From the NCBI GenBank assembly GCA_026003475.1, contig BPHJ01000001.1:1884501-1948500 (forward strand): a DNA stretch of 64,000 bases, read 5' to 3'. Positions within the stretch are counted from its first letter, which is position 1, and every line of letters begins with the position of its first letter. Made by a program: the position numbers and the translations under genes. The notes below the pieces were generated by a model. It searched no databases. It worked only from the letters and a program-made list of their open reading frames with translations, and had not been told where the DNA came from. Of this stretch, positions 27,534 through 36,406 are shown one piece after another. Source of the DNA: Candidatus Kapaibacterium sp. GTDB lineage: Bacteria; Bacteroidota; Ignavibacteria; Kapaibacteriales; NICIL-2.

Positions 27534-29642
27534 CTACCATTCGAACTGAACCGAGCAGAACCCTTGGCGCCCGATCAACGTCGGCACTGATCGCGGATTG
27601 ACGATATTGAGCAGGTTATCAATGCCAGCAGCAATAGCAAGCGTGGCGCCCCACAACGGCAGTCGCTTTTCGACACCAATATTGAGCAGCCAATACCCGG
27701 GCACCAGCTCGTCGGGACTATCGAGCAATTGCCCAAGATATTGCGTGCCGTCGTACACGTCTGGATTGGATGCGCGTTGTGGATCCCCGAATGCCCCAAC
27801 ATACTGTGCCCGAACATTGAGTGCAAGCGACCACGGTTGGTAGCGCCAATCAACGCGGGCCGTGGCAGTATGGAACGGACGATACCACAGCCCACGATAC
27901 TGCTGCCGTCGGAGACGATGGAATTCACCCGTCGAGGGAATAAGGTAGCCCGCTGTTCCGCGGTCAATTGCATCCACCACTCGCTCATCCTCGGCAGCCA
28001 ACCATTGATAGGATGCACGAATCCCCAATCGGTGCACGCCGACATCAAGCTGCGCAGTAGCGGTGAACAGTGCACCATAGGTTCGCACCGATGCAATGTT
28101 CCGGTACGTGAACACCAGCGGCGATTGCTGGTAGGTGTAGTACTCGATCATATCCCGCACGCGATTGACGAAGACCATTGCATCGAGCAGCACGCCTTGC
28201 ACGTTGACTCCGCCGATGCTGAGTGTGTCGTACTGGAGCGTGGCGCCTGCCATCATCGAAAGTGACTGCTCTGGCTTGAGGTCCAATCCAAGCGTTCGTG
28301 CCCCAATCAATTGGTAGCCGACGCCGGCAGGACTGAAGCGAATGTAGAGCTGACGCATATCCGGCGCTTTGAAACCCTCGCCGATGGTGGCATTGAGCGC
28401 TACGTGTGGCGTCACCACATAGCGGAGGGACAAGCGGGGCAACACCGGCAAGCCTCCCAGAAGCAACGAGCGGGGCACACCGAATGCGCTCGTCCAGTCC
28501 GAGCGCAACGACAGTGCATACGAAAGGTTTTCGGTCGGGTTCCCTTCCCACTGCGCAAAGGCTGCCATCGTTCGGTACAGTGGTCGGTCCGGGTAGCGTG
28601 TGCCTCCAGCATCGTCGTAGAGAAACTCTGCTCCCCCCATCGCGCGATTACTGTTCCCCACGAAGCGATCGAACTGCAGGTAGGCCCGCGCGGTCCGTCG
28701 TTCGAATGAATCGCTATTGGTGCCATCGGCAGCAAAGGTGTATCCCTCGCGATATGCTGTACCGTAGAGTTGTAGGCTCCATCGCCCAATCGGGCTGAGC
28801 CATTCCAGCCCTGTGGACGCAGAGCGATCGAGCGTGGTGAGCGTTCCATTAACTGTGGTGATCTGTCCGGCTTGCGCTTGGAGGAGAGCGCCGCGTGTGG
28901 TGCTGCCAAAGACTCGTCCCGTCAGGGTTGCCCGCAGCTTGGGATCAAGCGCCCAACGGATGCGCCCACTGAGCGTGCCATCGTCAATGGTAGGGTAGGC
29001 AAATCGCTCGGTATCAGCAACGACCTCGAACGAATTCGTTCGCCGGAGTGCACCGAACACCGAAAGCTCGACCGATTCACCGCCGTAGTGCTGCTCTGCT
29101 TGGGTTTCCGTCGCTCCATGATACAGGTACCGTGCCAAGGCTCTTCCTTGATACCCATCATCGGCTCGCCGGGTGATGATGTTGATCACACCGGCAAGCG
29201 CATCACCACCGTAGAGACTCGACAGCGGACCGCGCACGATCTCGATGCGCTCGACATTTCCAACCGAGACACGCTGCAGATCAATGACACCGCCCACGCG
29301 TCCAGTCAGCGGCTGACCGTCAACCAGAATGAGCGTATAATCTGGACCAAGCCCCATTAGCTGGACGCCACTGCGAATGCTGCCCGGTGCGAGGATCACG
29401 CCCGCTTGCTCGCGGAGTAGTTCCCCAATGGTTGAAATTGCTGTCCCGCGCGACTGCTCCCCACTGATCAGCTCCACGCGCACCGGTGCACGCTTGATCG
29501 GTGTTTCTGCGCGAGTTCCGGTCACCACAATGGCTTTACTCTGGTAGGACAGCGTGTCGGCGGTATTGAGACGAGGCGGTTGCTGCGCCACAGAATGGAG
29601 CAATGGGCTGAGGACAAGAACAAGCGCAATGCGTGTGGTCAT
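27534..29642 (-). CDS. TonB-dependent outer-membrane receptor (BtuB/CirA-like)
   Basis: 702 residues from the ATG at 29642, the start of the signal peptide (MTTRIALVLVLSPLLHSVAQ). A TonB-box-like strand (KAIVVTGTRAE) precedes a plug domain with GELLREQAGVILAPGSIRSGVQLMG, ILVDGQPLTGRVGG, and RIEIVRGPLSSLYGGDALAGVINIITRR, all classical for BtuB/CirA-type receptors. The barrel ends in aromatic Trp (SVQFEW). These receptors import cobalamin, siderophores or similar at the cost of proton motive force. No transport genes are adjacent to show the ligand. AMP nucleosidase lies upstream, apparently a separate unit. Confidence 0.88.
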   Translation of the reverse strand: MTTRIALVLVLSPLLHSVAQQPPRLNTADTLSYQSKAIVVTGTRAETPIKRAPVRVELISGEQSRGTAISTIGELLREQAGVILAPGSIRSGVQLMGLGPDYTLILVDGQPLTGRVGGVIDLQRVSVGNVERIEIVRGPLSSLYGGDALAGVINIITRRADDGYQGRALARYLYHGATETQAEQHYGGESVELSVFGALRRTNSFEVVADTERFAYPTIDDGTLSGRIRWALDPKLRATLTGRVFGSTTRGALLQAQAGQITTVNGTLTTLDRSASTGLEWLSPIGRWSLQLYGTAYREGYTFAADGTNSDSFERRTARAYLQFDRFVGNSNRAMGGAEFLYDDAGGTRYPDRPLYRTMAAFAQWEGNPTENLSYALSLRSDWTSAFGVPRSLLLGGLPVLPRLSLRYVVTPHVALNATIGEGFKAPDMRQLYIRFSPAGVGYQLIGARTLGLDLKPEQSLSMMAGATLQYDTLSIGGVNVQGVLLDAMVFVNRVRDMIEYYTYQQSPLVFTYRNIASVRTYGALFTATAQLDVGVHRLGIRASYQWLAAEDERVVDAIDRGTAGYLIPSTGEFHRLRRQQYRGLWYRPFHTATARVDWRYQPWSLALNVRAQYVGAFGDPQRASNPDVYDGTQYLGQLLDSPDELVPGYWLLNIGVEKRLPLWGATLAIAAGIDNLLNIVNPRSVPTLIGRQGFCSVQFEW

Positions 29643-29670
29643 TCCAAGGGAAGCGGAAACTGATGCGGCG

Positions 29671-29702
29671 CAAAAATACACCGCATTGCAAAAATTTGTA
29701 AA
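29671..29702 (-). promoter_or_regulatory. Candidate promoter of the BtuB/CirA-like receptor
   Basis: On the minus strand TATTTTTG (29678-29671) matches TAnnTTTG exactly, with TTTA 20 bases upstream (29702-29699) as a -33 box with one mismatch. The leader would be about 22 bases to the ATG at 29642. The whole stretch is unusually A+T-rich for this window. Confidence 0.5.
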
Positions 29703-29716
29703 AACACAAAATTCTT

Positions 29717-30496
29717 TCAGTACCGGAAATGCTTGATCGGCTCGCCTTTTTCCCCAATTTCGGTCATTGCTTCGATACCGATTTGGAGATGCAGATCGGC
29801 AAAGCGTTCGGTCACTTGCCGATCGGAGTCGGCAGTCTTGACCCCTTCGGGCATCAGCGGAACATCGGACACCAACAGCAAGGCTCCGCGCGAGATCTCG
29901 TTGGCATGCCCGACGATGAAGATTGTTGCTGTTTCCATGTCAATGCCAATCACCGAGAGCGTTCGGAGCCGTTCGCGGAACCGATCGTCCCACTCCCAGA
30001 CGCGACGATTGGTGGTGTACACGACCCCGGTGCGGTAATCGTGCCCATGTGCGACGATTTTGTCCGAGACGAACTTGTGCAGCTTGAACGACGGCAGCGC
30101 GGGCACTTCCGGTGGCAAATAGTCGTTGCTGGTTCCTTCCCCGCGAATCGCAGCAATGGGCAAAATGAAGTGTCCGATTTCCGTGGATGTTTTCAGTCCG
30201 CCACACTTGCCCAGGAAGAGAACCCCCCGCGGTGCCCGCGCAACCAGCAGGTCCATAATCGTCGCAGCATTGGCGGACCCCATGCCGAAGTTGATAATGG
30301 TCAAGCCTGCCGAATTGGTTGCCGTCTGCATCGGTTTGCCTTCACCGCGAATGTCACACCCGAAGCGCTCGGCGAAGCGCTCGATGTAGTCGTAGAAGTT
30401 GGTCAGCAGGATGTAATCGCCGAATGCATCAATGGGCGTGCCCGTATAGCGCGGCAGCCAGTTGCGTGCAATGTCGAGTTTTGTCTTCATCTTCAT
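29717..30496 (-). CDS. amn: AMP nucleosidase
   Basis: About 259 residues. It hydrolyses AMP to adenine and ribose 5-phosphate. The nucleoside phosphorylase fold is shown by INFGMGSANAATIMDLL, RGVLFLGKCGGL, the RGEGTSNDYLPPEVPALPSF loop and IGIDMETATIF with the catalytic-type acidic residues. Length and motifs match the short AMP nucleosidases of Bacteroidota, which lack the extra N-terminal domain of the E. coli enzyme. The start is uncertain among in-frame codons at 30511 (five codons upstream), 30496 and 30490; none has a strong ribosome site. Confidence 0.88.
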   Translation of the reverse strand: MKMKTKLDIARNWLPRYTGTPIDAFGDYILLTNFYDYIERFAERFGCDIRGEGKPMQTATNSAGLTIINFGMGSANAATIMDLLVARAPRGVLFLGKCGGLKTSTEIGHFILPIAAIRGEGTSNDYLPPEVPALPSFKLHKFVSDKIVAHGHDYRTGVVYTTNRRVWEWDDRFRERLRTLSVIGIDMETATIFIVGHANEISRGALLLVSDVPLMPEGVKTADSDRQVTERFADLHLQIGIEAMTEIGEKGEPIKHFRY

Positions 30497-30670
30497 AGCA
30501 GCAGAAACCAAGTATCATCGCAATCGGCAGCTTGCGTGGCGCGAAATTAGGTCCTCTGAAAAAAGTGTTTGCAAAGTCGGTGCCGGAAGTGTTATTATCG
30601 CTGTCACGAGCATGCTGCCGATTAGCAGTTTGCCACCTAAACTGGTCTCATCTTCCCGACGGAGCTACTC

Positions 30671-31615
30671 ATGGCAAAACGAAACGTTACACCTGCACCC
30701 AAACGGCGCACTGCAACCCGCGCTGCAGGTTCAGCCACGACGGCAGGCGCATCCAAACGCACGTCCTCGCGGTCGTCGAGCACATCACCAAAAGCCAAAA
30801 AAACAGCAACCACACGTCGCGCCGCTCCCGCGCCAGCGAAAAAAACTGCCGCAAAAGCTGCTACCCGGAGTGCTTCCCGTCCGCGTACTACGGCAGCGAA
30901 AAAAGCCTCAACGGCGGGCACCACACGCCAACGCGCTACAGCGAAGTCCCGAAGCACCACCCGGACAACCGCAGCCAAGAAGAGCACAACAAAAAAAGCA
31001 GCGACCAAAAAGACAGCGAAAACAGCAGCAGCCACCAAAGCTTCTGCCACCAAAACCACGAAGAAAACCTCCACGCGGGCAGCAGCGCGGCCGGTAACGA
31101 CAAAGGCTTCCCGCACTACATCGAAAGCAGCATCGAAGACAGCTCCTCCCGCTGCAACACCCCAACTTGCCTCGAAACCGGTCACCAAACCAGCCGTGCG
31201 CTACTCCGACGAAGAACTCGAGGAGTTCCGCCAGATCATCGAAGCCGAACGCGCAAAAACACTCGACGAACTCCGCATGCTCCGCGAACGGCTCGAGGAC
31301 CTCAACACCTACGAGACGTCCGAAGAAACTGGCATCTACTCGATGCACATGGCAGAACAGGGATCGGAAGCATACGAGCGCGAGAAAACCTACGCGCAAA
31401 TTCAACGCATGACCGACTACCTTCGCAAACTCGACGAAGCACTCAAGCGCATCGAGGACAAAACCTACGGCATCTGCCGCATGTGCGGTATTCTGATCGC
31501 CAAGGAGCGCTTGCGTGCGGTGCCGATTACCACGCTCTCGGCCTCCTGGAAGCTGCGCGGCAAATGCCCCGAGGATGGCATTGACCGTGTCGGGCCCGAT
31601 CTCGGCAACGAATAA
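30671..31615 (+). CDS. DksA/TraR-type protein with long histone-H1-like N-terminal tail
   Basis: 314 residues, start set by GGAG 7 bases upstream. Residues 1 to about 175 are almost entirely Lys, Arg, Ala, Thr, Ser and Pro (KKTAAKAATRS-like repeats), like eukaryotic H1 tails or AlgP, and probably bind DNA. Residues ~178-314 form a DksA/TraR domain: a coiled-coil (EELEEFRQIIEAERAKTLDELRML) and the segment TYGICRMCGILIAKERLRAVP. DksA proteins bind the RNA polymerase secondary channel with ppGpp. The zinc finger is incomplete: Cys269 and Cys272 remain, the second CXXC is replaced by TLSASWK, and Cys299 follows later. Bacteroidota relatives also have degenerate fingers. The gene appears to be alone. 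Confidence 0.8.
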   Translation: MAKRNVTPAPKRRTATRAAGSATTAGASKRTSSRSSSTSPKAKKTATTRRAAPAPAKKTAAKAATRSASRPRTTAAKKASTAGTTRQRATAKSRSTTRTTAAKKSTTKKAATKKTAKTAAATKASATKTTKKTSTRAAARPVTTKASRTTSKAASKTAPPAATPQLASKPVTKPAVRYSDEELEEFRQIIEAERAKTLDELRMLRERLEDLNTYETSEETGIYSMHMAEQGSEAYEREKTYAQIQRMTDYLRKLDEALKRIEDKTYGICRMCGILIAKERLRAVPITTLSASWKLRGKCPEDGIDRVGPDLGNE

Positions 31616-31717
31616 AAAATCTGCTACCCATCCAAGCCTCGCATCGTCCCTGATAACGAAAGCTCCTGAGTAGCAGACCGGGTGCGCAAGCGGAAGCAAT
31701 CCTTTGCGCTGGTTTTC

Positions 31718-31755
31718 GGCGCTCCCTACCGGGCGTCCATGCTCACGGGAGCGCC
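31718..31755. repeat. Inverted repeat after flgE
   Basis: GGCGCTCCC and GGGAGCGCC form a perfect 9-bp stem with a 20-base loop in the convergent gap between the DksA-like gene and flgE. No T-run is present on either strand. It may still mark the 3' end of the flagellar transcript. Confidence 0.4.
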
Positions 31756-31780
31756 GCCATCATCCATGATGCCCCCGCGC

Positions 31781-33091
31781 TTAGCGCTTGAGGTTGTTGA
31801 CTTCCTGCAACAACTGATCGCTGACGGTAATCGTTCGCGCTGCTGCTTCGAATGCACGCTGCGTCGAGATCAAGTCCGCAAACTGTTCGGTCAAATCCAC
31901 GTTCGATTCTTCCAGCGCACCGCCGACGACAGCTGTGGACTGGAATATCTCAACTGCTGTGCCAACAATCGGCAATCCACTGTTGGGTGATACAACAAAC
32001 ATGCCACTGCCATCGCGCACGAGCCCGCCAGGATTGGAAAATCGCGCAATCGCAAGCTGACCCAAAATCTCCGACTGTCCGTTGGTAAACGAGCCGATAA
32101 TCTTGCCTGTGCTATCAACGCTGAGGTTCTGCAAATCGCCCGGTGGGAAGCCGTCCTGTTGCGAGACGGTCAACGTGCTTGCCGAGGCAAACTGCGTCAC
32201 ACCGGCGAGCAAATCCCCCGCGGTTGCCAGCCGGAGCGTCAGCGACTTCGTATCGTCGAATGGCAAGCCCGTTGTGCCGAGCGCGGCATTGAGGTCCGCA
32301 CCCGCAATGACAAGGTCAAGCGGCGTATTCAACGAACCATCCGGATTGAATTGCACTGTGGTTGTCGGCAGTGTCAATGCGTTCCCGTCGAGCGTGGCAT
32401 TGAGCGTGAACTCCCCTGCTGTTGCTGTCTTGGTAAAGGTCAACTGCAGGATATGCGTATTGCCGACGTTGTCGTAGATGGTCACCGATGCCGTCACCGA
32501 CTCTCCATCGTTCATGGTAGCGCTGACATTTCCGCTGAGCGAGATATTCTCGGTTTGCCGCGGCGCCGAACGAATGCCCGGATCAATCCGCAAGCCCGAT
32601 AGCTGCCGCGACAGAACATTCGCACCATTGGCATCCTTGACGGGGCGTCCGTTCGTATCGCGCGTGATGTTGTATCCCTGGACAACGGCACCGGTGGTAC
32701 TATCAACGATGTTGCCGTCGCGGTCCAAGCTGAGTGCACCAGCACGGGAGTAGTACTGGACGTCCCCGATACGGTAGATGAAAAATCCCTCGCCGTTGAG
32801 CGCCACATCGAGTGCTCGATTGGTCGTCCGCAAGGCGCCTTGCGCAAAGTTGCTCCGAATAGCGCCCATCTGCACGCCAAGCCCAATCTGGAGGGCGTTG
32901 CGCCCACCGAATGCCTCTGCCGGCGCCGTCGCAGGACTCAGCAGTTGGGCAAGCTGCTCTGCAAAGATTGCCTCGCTGGCTTTGAAGCCAATGGTGTTGA
33001 CATTGGCAATGTTATTCGAAATGACATCCATCCGTTGTTGGTGTGCTCGCAGTGAGCTCACACCACTGGTCAAGCTCCGAAGAAGAGCCAT
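31781..33091 (-). CDS. flgE: Flagellar hook protein FlgE
   Basis: 436 residues. FlgE polymerises into the curved hook joining the rod to the filament. The N-terminal rod-like segment RMDVISNNIANVNTIGFKASEAIF and the C-terminal EFADLISTQRAFEAAARTITVSDQLLQEVNNLK-type helix are the conserved D0 parts. ALNGEGFFIYR and GALSLDRDGNIV are the usual D1 motifs; the centre is a variable beta domain. Last gene of the flagellar block on this strand, about 163 bp after the TIGR02530 gene. Length and presence of a hook-length protein nearby favour FlgE over FlgF/FlgG. Confidence 0.93.
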   Translation of the reverse strand: MALLRSLTSGVSSLRAHQQRMDVISNNIANVNTIGFKASEAIFAEQLAQLLSPATAPAEAFGGRNALQIGLGVQMGAIRSNFAQGALRTTNRALDVALNGEGFFIYRIGDVQYYSRAGALSLDRDGNIVDSTTGAVVQGYNITRDTNGRPVKDANGANVLSRQLSGLRIDPGIRSAPRQTENISLSGNVSATMNDGESVTASVTIYDNVGNTHILQLTFTKTATAGEFTLNATLDGNALTLPTTTVQFNPDGSLNTPLDLVIAGADLNAALGTTGLPFDDTKSLTLRLATAGDLLAGVTQFASASTLTVSQQDGFPPGDLQNLSVDSTGKIIGSFTNGQSEILGQLAIARFSNPGGLVRDGSGMFVVSPNSGLPIVGTAVEIFQSTAVVGGALEESNVDLTEQFADLISTQRAFEAAARTITVSDQLLQEVNNLKR

Positions 33092-33180
33092 AGCGCTGCA
33101 TCCTCCGCAAAATGAGTTAGCAATGTAGAGCCGTCTTGCCGGTCAGCGATCGTTGGCAGGATAACATTCGGTAGGAAATG

Positions 33181-33204
33181 CGCATCCTCAGTCGGTCGGA
33201 TGCG
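33181..33204. terminator. Small hairpin between the TIGR02530 gene and flgE
   Basis: CGCATCC/GGATGCG 7-bp stem with a 10-base loop in the 163-bp gap. It could attenuate transcription or be a processing site between the two flagellar genes; no T-run is present. Nothing else stands out in the gap. Confidence 0.28.
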
Positions 33205-33254
33205 GTGGGTCTCCGTGCCCTTCGACTTGCACGGTCCAACCCTTTCTGCTCCTG

Positions 33255-33620
33255 CTATACGATCACTGCCGCATCAATGTTGGTGAACACGTTCTCGTGC
33301 GCCTGATCGGCTTTGAGTGCTGTGATCACCGTTCGATTCTTGACGCTGACGATAAAGACCATATCGCGCAGCATCACGAAAGCATCGCGTGCACCTTTAC
33401 GTTCGGCTTTTTCGACGGCATCCTCCAGCCGGACCAAGTCCTCACTGGAGAGCCCCACGCCACGGCTGGCAAGCCGCGACTGCGCATGAGCGGAAAACCG
33501 AAGCCGTTCGCTGTCGAGGACTGCATCGAATGAACCACTCGCTGCTTGCGCTTGCGTCGCCAGTGCTGTCGGTAATGGCGTAAACGGAACCGCGACTGGT
33601 TGAAGCTCTGCAATCTGCAT
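33255..33620 (-). CDS. Flagellar operon protein, TIGR02530 family
   Basis: 121 residues. The core RFSAHAQSRLASRGVGLSSEDL, the AVEKAERKGARDAFVMLRDMVFIVSVKNRTVITAL run and the VFTNIDAAVIV end match the small TIGR02530 proteins found between flgD and flgE in many flagellar operons. Position here is exactly that. The role is not firmly known; a link to hook assembly is inferred from location. Confidence 0.85.
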   Translation of the reverse strand: MQIAELQPVAVPFTPLPTALATQAQAASGSFDAVLDSERLRFSAHAQSRLASRGVGLSSEDLVRLEDAVEKAERKGARDAFVMLRDMVFIVSVKNRTVITALKADQAHENVFTNIDAAVIV

Positions 33621-33723
33621 CGTGCCTGCGATCGAATGAACACTCGCTTCGGTGTATCGTCACTGCTGCCGAAAACTTGAGTGCACTGCCATTCAAAGAA
33701 CAACGTCGCTCAGCCGATCCAGG

Positions 33724-34422
33724 TCAGCCCTCGGAGCCAAGTTCGAGAATGCTTCCGATCGGAACCTCGATCGCTCCAAGCAGAACCATGAGGCCGTTGC
33801 TGGTGTAGCGAACGCCCGTAATGCGCCCGCGCACCTGAGTTTCCGCACTGACCGGTTTGCCGTCAGTATCAGTTGCACGAATGGTGTACGAATACGTCCC
33901 CGCAGGAACAGGATTGCCGCGGTCGTCGCGCCCATCCCATTCGATCGTGTGCGTGCCCTTCGAGAGCACCGATGCAGGCAGCTCCATCGTGCGCACCAGC
34001 GCACCACTCGATGAGCGGATCTCCACCGTTGCTCGGGATGCGGGAGCATCGAGCTGATAACCAAGCGTGACCGGCGTGGTGCCATCTGCTTGGAACTGGG
34101 AGCTGCTCACCGTTGCCATCTTGCCAATCAGCGAGGGCGCCGAATACTGCGCAATACTGAGTGCAAGCGAGGCGTTGCTCTGGAGCAACTGCTCCAGCGT
34201 AGAACTGATGTTCTGCATCTGCTCGAGTGCGGAAAACTGTGCCAGTTGCGCCGCCATCTCCTGGTTCGAGGCCGGATCGAGCGGATTCTGCGACCGCAAT
34301 TGCAACGTCAGCAGTTTGAGGAAATCTTCCTTACCAAGCTGTTTTGTCGGTTCCTTGACGGTGCGCTGGGGCGCAAGCTCGTCGAAGAGTTGTTGCGTAA
34401 CCGAACTCAGTGCCTGTGCCAT
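33724..34422 (-). CDS. flgD: Flagellar hook assembly (capping) protein FlgD
   Basis: 232 residues. The N-terminal LGKEDFLKLLTLQLRSQNPLDPASNQEMAAQLAQFSALEQM-type segment is the conserved FlgD signature, followed by a Tudor/FnIII-like C-terminal region with EWDGRDDRGNPVPAGTYSY. FlgD caps the growing hook so FlgE subunits can assemble. It lies 12 bases after the fliK stop and 103 bases before the TIGR02530 gene, in the usual hook-operon order. Confidence 0.95.
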   Translation of the reverse strand: MAQALSSVTQQLFDELAPQRTVKEPTKQLGKEDFLKLLTLQLRSQNPLDPASNQEMAAQLAQFSALEQMQNISSTLEQLLQSNASLALSIAQYSAPSLIGKMATVSSSQFQADGTTPVTLGYQLDAPASRATVEIRSSSGALVRTMELPASVLSKGTHTIEWDGRDDRGNPVPAGTYSYTIRATDTDGKPVSAETQVRGRITGVRYTSNGLMVLLGAIEVPIGSILELGSEG

Positions 34423-34434
34423 GTTGGGTGCCTC

Positions 34435-35766
34435 CTACATGAAATGTTCAAACTGTCCTTGGTCATTGTGACGGGATGGAGTGCGCTGGCGTTGCTGTCG
34501 CTGCTGGCGACGGCGTTCTGTTTGGTCATCGCCAACAGCAGCAACTGTGACAGGAGTGGGTGGCAGGACCACATGCCGCTCGAGAGCCGGTGGGTCTGCC
34601 AGTCGCACCGCTATCGCATCGGCACGAACACCCGAAGCGTGCAGCTCCGTCCGAAGCGTATCAACGGTCTGCGTTACCATGCCCAACGTCTCGGCAGACG
34701 AGACAACAATCTGCACAACCGTCTCCGAACCACGCATTGCAAGGTGCACAACAATTGTGCCAAGCGATGCAGGTTCGAGAACAACGCGTGCAGCACTTTG
34801 GTTACCCTGCCAGAGTGCCGTAATTGTTGCCCGCAGGACAGCACGGAGTCCTGTCTCTGGTGGCATTGGTGCGCTCGTTTCCGAATGGAGAGGAGCAACC
34901 GTCGCGTGGGGCAGTGCCCGATCAGTTTGCATTGGTTCGACCGTCGGCAGGACCGCATCATGATCGTCGAACGGGCGTTCGGAGTTCTGGCGATGGTCTC
35001 CGCTTGTGGTTGTCGCAGAACCAGATGGTATGGTAACCGGCGGCTGTGCTGCACCTGCCACTGTCCCTGGTGTTCGGTCGCTGCTCTCGAGTGCTTGTTG
35101 CTTCGATGCTGCACCTGCTGGCAGACCCTGGCCGACGGCTGCTGCAGAACCATTGGCAAGGCTGACCTCCATCGGCGAGAGCAATGCCACCTGTTCGCGG
35201 TGAAGTGGTGCTGGAACACTGCTTGCCTCGATTGCTTCGGCAGCGGCGTCCAGCACGGTAACCACAAAGGAGAGAGCGCTGCCATCGGTACCATGGAGCG
35301 ATGCGTGCATCGCCTGAATCGTCGCGTTCGGCAACAGAGGCGCAAGGAGAGTGGCCAGCCGTTCTGCCCATCGCGACGGAGCAAGCAGCGCTGCTCGGCT
35401 GCTGCTCTGTTCCAGCGCATCGGGCAACGGTTTCTGCGCAGTGTTGCTGGTGATGACAAATGACCCAAGCATTGCCCCCCGATCAGCTGGCATGGCTAAA
35501 TTCTGCAATGCATCGTCTGCGTGGGTATGCGACGATTGCAGGTGCGCAGTGGGTTCTCCAGCATCGGCACAGGGCAGAGCCGCATCCAGGCGGAGCGCAT
35601 CACCAGCACCAAGTGCTGATAGGAGCACAGCAAAGGGAGACTTCGCTTCCGGCAGCAGTTGCGGCCATGCCAACTGCTCGGGCATGAATACACCCGTGCC
35701 CGGCAGTGATGGCCAGTTGCCTGGAGCCAGCAGCGAAGGCGGGAATATCGTCGGAATGGAATTCAC
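34435..35766 (-). CDS. fliK: Flagellar hook-length control protein FliK
   Basis: 443 residues. The N-terminal two thirds are low in conservation and rich in Ala, Pro, Ser and Thr, as expected of the secreted molecular ruler. The conserved C-terminal domain is visible: ARVVLEPASLGTIVVHLAMRG followed by VVQIVVSSAETLGMV and the LRTELHASGV helix, which switches the export gate from hook to filament substrates. The tail is basic and Gln-rich (RRRQQRQQRQR). Position between the MotE-like gene and flgD supports the call. Confidence 0.88.
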   Translation of the reverse strand: MNSIPTIFPPSLLAPGNWPSLPGTGVFMPEQLAWPQLLPEAKSPFAVLLSALGAGDALRLDAALPCADAGEPTAHLQSSHTHADDALQNLAMPADRGAMLGSFVITSNTAQKPLPDALEQSSSRAALLAPSRWAERLATLLAPLLPNATIQAMHASLHGTDGSALSFVVTVLDAAAEAIEASSVPAPLHREQVALLSPMEVSLANGSAAAVGQGLPAGAASKQQALESSDRTPGTVAGAAQPPVTIPSGSATTTSGDHRQNSERPFDDHDAVLPTVEPMQTDRALPHATVAPLHSETSAPMPPETGLRAVLRATITALWQGNQSAARVVLEPASLGTIVVHLAMRGSETVVQIVVSSAETLGMVTQTVDTLRTELHASGVRADAIAVRLADPPALERHVVLPPTPVTVAAVGDDQTERRRQQRQQRQRTPSRHNDQGQFEHFM

Positions 35767-35806
35767 TGTGGTGCATCCTGCAAATGGTTATCCGTGCCGT
35801 CCGGCG

Positions 35807-36364
35807 TTAGCGCTGCTCGAGCGATGCTAGCGAGATCGCCAGCGCTTTGTCTTTGGGCAATTGTTCCAGTACGCGCGCTGCCGTCTTTCGCTTCATCAGG
35901 CGAAGTACTGCCGCAGCATATGGGCTTTCGGCGTTGGCGAGAATTTTCGCTACCTCTGCCGGATCGGCTCGATCGTACATTTCGGCAACCACGCGTAGAT
36001 TCTTGAGCCGGAGCGAATCCTGCTGTCCCAATCGTTCCATAGTTGCCAGGCTGGTCTGTGCAGCCGTCAACTGTTGTTGAACCTGCTCGTATTGGGTGCG
36101 AAGCTGTCCCAACTGCGCCGAGAGCCGCGCAAGCGAATCCTGCAAGCGCCCCCGTTCGGTGCGTACACTCTTGAGCTCTTGCTGTAATCGGTCGAGTTCG
36201 ATTTCCCATACTGCCGGTGGTTTGGAGAGGCTATCCTGCTGCCCCTTGACCGGCAAGCCAAGGAGTGCGGGATTGGTCAGATACACGTAGCCACCACCGA
36301 GCAGCAACGCTAAAAACGTCACCGCGCTGATGGCTATGAGAACAAGGAGCTGTTTCGAGGTCAT
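35807..36364 (-). CDS. MotE-like flagellar protein (MgtE N-domain-like)
   Basis: 185 residues from the ATG at 36364; a GTG eight codons earlier is possible. One membrane helix near residues 5-25, a long coiled coil (about 50-120, ELDRLQQELKSVRTERGRL), and a C-terminal helical domain DPAEVAKILANAESPYAAAVLRLMKRKTAARVLEQL like the MgtE N-domain. This is the layout of MotE, a periplasmic chaperone for the stator protein MotC/MotB, and similar genes lie between fliJ and fliK in many operons. No stator genes are in the window. Confidence 0.78.
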   Translation of the reverse strand: MTSKQLLVLIAISAVTFLALLLGGGYVYLTNPALLGLPVKGQQDSLSKPPAVWEIELDRLQQELKSVRTERGRLQDSLARLSAQLGQLRTQYEQVQQQLTAAQTSLATMERLGQQDSLRLKNLRVVAEMYDRADPAEVAKILANAESPYAAAVLRLMKRKTAARVLEQLPKDKALAISLASLEQR

Positions 36365-36406
36365 CGGTGCATGCCGCAGTGGAAGCACATCCAGCGCGGG
36401 CAGTCC

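Noticed and set aside
30568..30600. Possible promoter TTTG-N21-TATTATCG before the DksA-like gene
   Set aside because: Two mismatches in the -7 box; too weak to list.
30532..31584. 350-codon frame overlapping the H1-tailed DksA-like gene
   Set aside because: Different phase of the same strand; lacks a ribosome site, while the accepted frame has GGAG and a DksA domain.
31620..31677. TCTGCTAC/GTAGCAGA inverted repeat after the DksA-like gene
   Set aside because: An 8-bp stem with a 42-base loop and no T-run; likely chance.
34090..35463. 457-codon frame opposite fliK
   Set aside because: Antisense to fliK/flgD with no recognisable content; arises from the low-complexity fliK composition.
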